A stretch of DNA of 18,690 bases. It comes from CAYLNH01 sp964384625 (lineage in GTDB: Bacteria > Verrucomicrobiota > Lentisphaeria > JABSQK01). The first letter of the stretch is position 1; every line of letters begins with the position of its first letter. The stretch is taken from contig CAYLNH010000130.1 of the NCBI GenBank assembly GCA_964384625.1, positions 1 through 18,690 of the forward strand. The letters run 5' to 3'. The translations under genes were made by a program, and so were the position numbers. Below the pieces are notes generated by a model that saw nothing but the letters and a program-made list of their open reading frames with translations, did not search any database and was not told where the DNA came from. Positions 15,375-18,690 of this stretch are shown here, one piece after another.

Positions 15375-18044
15375 TCAGCCCTGGAGGTCCTTCAGCAAGT
15401 TCTGGATCTGCTCCAGCTTGCCGGCGAATTCCTCGCGACGCGTGCGCTCGCGCTCGACAACCTCCGCGGGGGCCCTTGAAACAAAGTTCTCGTTCGCCAA
15501 CTTTTTGTCAATGCCGATCAGATGTTTTTCGAGCTCGTCGCGCTGTTTCTCCAAGCGTTTGGTCTCGGCCGCGACATCGATGATCCCGGCCAGCGGCATG
15601 TAGATCAAGCCGAACTTCCCGGCGGCCGACGGAACCGTGCCGTCCGGCTCGTAGTCTGCATCAATCGTGACCGCCTCGGCGTTGAGCAGCGTGATGACCG
15701 ACGCAACATCGGCGTTCAGGAGGTCCTTGAACACGTCGGTGGTTGGCTTGACGAAGTACGGAATCTTCTTGTTCGTCGGGATGTTGTAATTGCTGCGCAA
15801 ATTGCGACCGGCGCGAATCAGATCGAACTTCTCGCCGATCAGGGCGACTTCGTCGGCGTTGATCCCGTAGTCATCAGCCGTCGGCCACGACGCGAGCATG
15901 ATCGAGTCGTTCTGTTCGACGTACCCGAGTTCGTGGTAGATCTCTTCGGTAACGAACGGCATGGCCGGATGTAGGACCTGCAGGATCCTGGCAAAAACAT
16001 AGTCGAAGACCCGCAGCGTATTCTGCTTACGCTGTTCGTCCTCGCCGTAGAACGCGGACTTGGCGCTCTCGACATACCAGTCGCAAAACTCGTTCCAGAT
16101 GAACTCGTACAGCTGCAGTGCGTAGGCGTGGAAGTCGAACTTGCCCAGCGTCTCCGTAATCTGCGCGACCGTCTGGTTGGCATGCGCAATGATCCAGCGG
16201 TCGTCCGGCCGCAAGCTGGCGATGTCGAGACCGTCGAGCGTCTGCCAGTCCGGACTGAGGTCGCCTTGCATCTGGCGGAAGCGCGCCGCGTTCCAGACTT
16301 TGTTGGCGAAGTTGCGGCCGGTGGCGCACTTCTCGTTGCTGTAGCGGATGTCAACGCCCATGGGCGCCAGGTAGATCATCGTGTAACGCAAAGCGTCCGC
16401 ACCGTATTCTTCCATGACCTCCAGGGGATCCGGCGAGTTGCCCAGGCTCTTGGACATCTTCCGGCCCTGTTCGTCGCGGATCATCGACGTGAAATAGACG
16501 TCGGTGAACGGGACGTCGTCCATGAATTCCAGGCCGGCCATGATCATGCGGGCGACCCAGAAGAAGATGATGTCCGGTCCGGTGACCAGGCTCTGCGTCG
16601 GGTAGTAGTGCTTCAGGTCTGGGTCGTCCTCCGGCCAGTTGAAGACGCTGAACGGCCAGAGCCACGAACTGAACCAGGTATCCAGAACGTCCGGGTCCTG
16701 TTCGAAGGTCGTGCCGCCGCACTTCGGACATTTGTCCGGACAGGTCTTGCTGACGGTAATCTCGCCACAGCCGTCGGCCTGGCAGTACCACGCCGGGATA
16801 CGATGGCCCCACCAGAGCTGGCGGCTGATGCACCAGTCCTGGATGTTCTCGAGCCAGTGGTTGTAGGTTTTGACCCAGCGCTCCGGGTAGAATCGAATCC
16901 GGCCGTCGGCGACAGCCTTCAGCGCCGGCTTCGCCAACGGCTCCATCTTGACGAACCACTGTTCGCTGATCCGCGGCTCGACCGGCACGTTGCCGCGCTC
17001 GGAGTAGCCGACCTCGTGCGTATACTCCTCGGTCTTCTCGAGCAGACTCAACTCGCGCAGTTGTTCGACGACAGCCTCGCGGCACTCGTAACGATCCATG
17101 CCGACAAAGTCTTCGCCGGCGTTCCGGTTCATCGTTGCGTCATCGTTGAAGATATTGATGAACTCGAGGTCGTGGCGCTTGCCGATCGCATAGTCGTTCG
17201 GGTCATGCGCAGGCGTGACCTTGACTGCGCCGGTACCGAACTCGGGTTTGACCCAGTCGTCGGCGATAATCGGGATCTCACGGTCGGTCAACGGCAGCTT
17301 GACCATCTTACCAATCAAGTCCGTAAAGCGTTCGTCATTCGGGTTAACCGCAATTGCGGTATCGCCCAGCATCGTCTCGGGTCGCGTGGTAGCAACGCAG
17401 ACACTGCCGGAACCGTCAACGAACGGATAGGTAATGTACCAGAGATGGCTCTGGACGGTCTGGAAGATGACTTCTTCGTCAGACAAGGCCGTACAGGACT
17501 TCGGACACCAGTTGATGATCCGCGTGCCGCGGTAGACCAGACCCTTCTCGTGCAGCTTGATGAAGACCTCGAGCACCGCATCGGAGAGGCCATCGTCGAG
17601 AGTGAAACGTTCGCGCCGCCAGTCGCAGGAACTGCCGAGGGTGCGGAGCTGTTTGATAATGGTGCCGCCGTACTGCTTCTTCCACTCCCAGACGCGTTCG
17701 AGGAACTTCTCGCGGCCCAGGTCGTGGCGGGTCAGGCTTTCTTCCTCGCGCAGGTAGGCCTCGACCTTCGACTGCGTCGCGATGCCGGCGTGGTCGGTGC
17801 CGGGAACCCAGCAGGTGTTGCGGCCGCGCATCTTCTCATACCGGATCAGGATGTCCTGCAGCGTGTTGTTCAGAACGTGCCCAAGCGTCAGAATGCCGGT
17901 AACATTCGGCGGCGGGATGACGATGGTATAGGGCTTTGCATCGCTGTCTCGGTCCGAGTTGAAATAGCCGCGGTTCTCCCATTCCGGGTACCACTTGGCT
18001 TCGCACTGGTTCGGCTCATAGGCCTTGGCCATCTGATGGCTCAT
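15375..18044 (-). CDS. valS: Valyl-tRNA synthetase
   Basis: An 889-residue class I aminoacyl-tRNA synthetase that charges tRNA-Val. PPPNVTGILTLGH (44-56) is the HIGH-type ATP site, with TLGH in place of HMGH. The CP1 editing domain (about 180-390) has TTRPETMLGDTAIAVNP, and a Cys cluster at 421-442 (C421, C426, C435, C439, C442) forms an inserted zinc knuckle. DVLDTWFSSWLWPFS and GRKMSKSLGN (KMSKS 529-533) follow. The anticodon-binding domain includes FCDWYVESAK and PAMPFVTEEIYHELG, and the last 70 residues are the ValS-specific coiled-coil arm. Length matches bacterial ValS. The start at 18044 is chosen because GGAG lies 8 nt upstream on the minus strand and the earlier ATG at 18080 lacks one. 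The gene has a promoter about 220 bp upstream and is followed by the TPR gene. Confidence 0.97.
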   Translation of the reverse strand: MSHQMAKAYEPNQCEAKWYPEWENRGYFNSDRDSDAKPYTIVIPPPNVTGILTLGHVLNNTLQDILIRYEKMRGRNTCWVPGTDHAGIATQSKVEAYLREEESLTRHDLGREKFLERVWEWKKQYGGTIIKQLRTLGSSCDWRRERFTLDDGLSDAVLEVFIKLHEKGLVYRGTRIINWCPKSCTALSDEEVIFQTVQSHLWYITYPFVDGSGSVCVATTRPETMLGDTAIAVNPNDERFTDLIGKMVKLPLTDREIPIIADDWVKPEFGTGAVKVTPAHDPNDYAIGKRHDLEFINIFNDDATMNRNAGEDFVGMDRYECREAVVEQLRELSLLEKTEEYTHEVGYSERGNVPVEPRISEQWFVKMEPLAKPALKAVADGRIRFYPERWVKTYNHWLENIQDWCISRQLWWGHRIPAWYCQADGCGEITVSKTCPDKCPKCGGTTFEQDPDVLDTWFSSWLWPFSVFNWPEDDPDLKHYYPTQSLVTGPDIIFFWVARMIMAGLEFMDDVPFTDVYFTSMIRDEQGRKMSKSLGNSPDPLEVMEEYGADALRYTMIYLAPMGVDIRYSNEKCATGRNFANKVWNAARFRQMQGDLSPDWQTLDGLDIASLRPDDRWIIAHANQTVAQITETLGKFDFHAYALQLYEFIWNEFCDWYVESAKSAFYGEDEQRKQNTLRVFDYVFARILQVLHPAMPFVTEEIYHELGYVEQNDSIMLASWPTADDYGINADEVALIGEKFDLIRAGRNLRSNYNIPTNKKIPYFVKPTTDVFKDLLNADVASVITLLNAEAVTIDADYEPDGTVPSAAGKFGLIYMPLAGIIDVAAETKRLEKQRDELEKHLIGIDKKLANENFVSRAPAEVVERERTRREEFAGKLEQIQNLLKDLQG

Positions 18045-18114
18045 TGAGGTATCTCCAAAAAACAAAAGTTCGATAGACAAAAAGCGTGAGGAAGATCAGA
18101 CAATACCGGGGCTG

Positions 18115-18156
18115 CCGACTGCGATACGCAGTCGGTTCTCTCAGCCCCTCGGGGCT
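18115..18156. repeat. Two hairpins in the valS leader
   Basis: A perfect 9-bp hairpin CCGACTGCG/CGCAGTCGG with loop ATA (18115-18135) is followed by AGCCCC/GGGGCT with a 2-nt loop (18143-18156). Both lie in the predicted untranslated leader of valS. The AGCCCC/GGGGCT core also appears in the 13990-14052 inverted repeat and at 18398-18410, so this may be a dispersed palindromic element rather than a regulator. No T-run follows on the minus strand. Confidence 0.6.
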
Positions 18157-18259
18157 ACATCAACGGTGTTGATTCCGGTCATTGCCATCAGGTTCTACAT
18201 CCTTGACCCAAGAATCCACGATTCACGCTGATCTCGGGCCTTCTGGAATGGAAAGGCGG

Positions 18260-18287
18260 ACTATACCATCGGTTACGGTTCATGCAA
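18260..18287 (-). promoter_or_regulatory. Probable sigma70-type promoter for valS
   Basis: On the minus strand TTGCAT (18282-18287) and TATAGT (18260-18265) are separated by 16 bp, matching four and five of six consensus bases. Transcription would begin near 18253, giving a leader of about 210 nt before the valS ATG at 18044, unusually long and holding two hairpins. Confidence 0.5.
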
Positions 18288-18397
18288 GAGCTCCTGTCAG
18301 CCCAACGGCAAGGCGCCTTTGTCTCAACCTTCGTCATCCCTGCTCAGGCCAATGAAGGCCTCTGGAGCACTTGCGCGCTCTGACTGTGTAACCCCGC

Positions 18398-18442
18398 GCC
18401 CCAACGGGGCTGCAACAACTTAGCCCAGGCCACCGGCCTGGG
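18398..18442. repeat. Paired-hairpin REP-like element
   Basis: GCCCC/GGGGC with loop AAC (18398-18410) is followed, after a short ACAACTTAG-containing spacer, by the perfect 8-bp hairpin CCCAGGCC/GGCCTGGG with loop ACC (18424-18442). Two unequal hairpins with a fixed linker resemble REP-like palindromes seen in PVC spacers. Nearby extra dyads are TGAAGGCCTTCA (18469-18480) and GCCGGC/GCCGGC (18520-18534). No complete gene is visible in 18288-18509. Confidence 0.6.
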
Positions 18443-18509
18443 AACAGTAGCCCTCCCACGACGAAGCCTGAAGGCCTTCATCAACCTGGACGTGATGGAC
18501 AAGCGCTGT

Positions 18510-18590
18510 CTACGGCTTGGCCGGCTCTGCCGGCATCCTTTCGAGAGCCGCTTTGGCGGCCATCTGGACGACGCGATTGGGATGCTTCAT
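18510..18590 (-). pseudogene. Possible C-terminal remnant of a HEAT-repeat protein
   Basis: Read on the minus strand, 26 codons from an ATG at 18590 to a TAG at 18510-18512 give a peptide with HPNRVVQMAAKAALERM, which looks like the second helix of a HEAT repeat followed by a Pro-rich tail. The frame stays open upstream to the window edge but passes through the 18591-18655 repeat, which translates to repetitive Ser/Leu/Pro. This suggests a gene cut by repeat insertion, or a fragment of a gene extending beyond the window. The peptide is short, so the assignment is tentative. Confidence 0.28.
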
Positions 18591-18655
18591 GAGAGATAAG
18601 GGACTGAGAGATAAGGGACGGTGAGAGATAAGGCGAAAGATAAGGGACGGGGACT
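18591..18655. repeat. Four-copy GAGAGATAAGGGAC direct repeat
   Basis: Four head-to-tail copies of 12-21 bp share GAGAGATAAGG: 18591-18605, 18606-18622, 18623-18634 and 18635-18655 (the last as GAAAGATAAGGGACGGGGAC). The final GGGACGGGGACTTTTT string is like sequences I associate with the flanks of REP-associated Y1 transposase (RAYT) genes, so such a gene may lie just beyond the window edge. That link is from memory and not shown here. Confidence 0.7.
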
Positions 18656-18690
18656 TTTTGGGAATTGCAAGCGTCTGCCTGGGAGTTGGG

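Noticed and set aside
16128..18047. A 639-codon plus-strand open frame opposite valS
   Set aside because: valS is certain from its KMSKS, editing and zinc motifs; this frame is its antisense.
18045..18253. T-box riboswitch upstream of valS
   Set aside because: I see no T-box consensus or specifier-loop architecture, and these elements are mainly known from Firmicutes.

Overview
The window is about 60% GC by eye, with dense genes on both strands. The gene types suggest a bacterium of the Planctomycetota-Verrucomicrobiota-Lentisphaerota (PVC) group, perhaps Lentisphaerota or Kiritimatiellota. The pointers are formylglycine sulfatases in small clusters with an AraC regulator, a zinc-ribbon Ser/Thr kinase with a C-terminal membrane anchor, an ECF sigma/anti-sigma operon, and gene-free gaps full of small palindromes. 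This placement is inference from gene content; there is no rRNA gene or other strong phylogenetic marker. I found no tRNA, rRNA, CRISPR array, complete insertion sequence or origin.

Layout. 1-423: no convincing gene, a cluster of small hairpins. 424-1524 (-): membrane-anchored Ser/Thr protein kinase with its own promoter. 1753-5046 (+): a tight four-gene operon of a secreted protein of unknown function, an ECF sigma factor, a one-pass anti-sigma factor and HemW. 5047-5408: hairpin-rich spacer. 5409-9434: two sulfatases on the minus strand with a GNAT acetyltransferase on the plus strand between them. 9551-10357 (+): AraC-type regulator, divergent from the second sulfatase across an AT-rich gap. 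10358-10502: two different short tandem repeats. 10503-12707 (-): a PTS enzyme I with an added N-terminal two-helix membrane anchor. 13054-13905 (+): amidohydrolase of the L-fuconolactonase/PDC-lactonase type. 13906-14131: palindromic repeat module. 14132-15265 (-): exported TPR protein. 15375-18044 (-): valyl-tRNA synthetase with a leader of about 200 nt. 18045-18690: more palindromes, a four-copy 12-21 bp repeat, and a possible HEAT-repeat C-terminal remnant.

How the genes may work together. The sulfatases, AraC regulator and fuconolactonase-like hydrolase fit the use of sulfated, possibly fucose-containing, glycans. Both sulfatases lack a visible signal peptide, so desulfation may happen in the cytoplasm after import. 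The enzyme I keeps the phospho-His, PEP-site and Cys motifs but is tethered to the membrane and has no HPr or enzyme II genes nearby, which suggests regulatory phosphotransfer rather than classical sugar uptake. The sigma/anti-sigma pair probably senses an envelope or extracytoplasmic signal, and the secreted protein in front of it is a candidate target or sensor. valS and hemW are housekeeping genes.

The best candidates for something little described are the membrane-tethered enzyme I, the secreted protein/ECF/anti-sigma/HemW operon, and the array of intergenic repeats.
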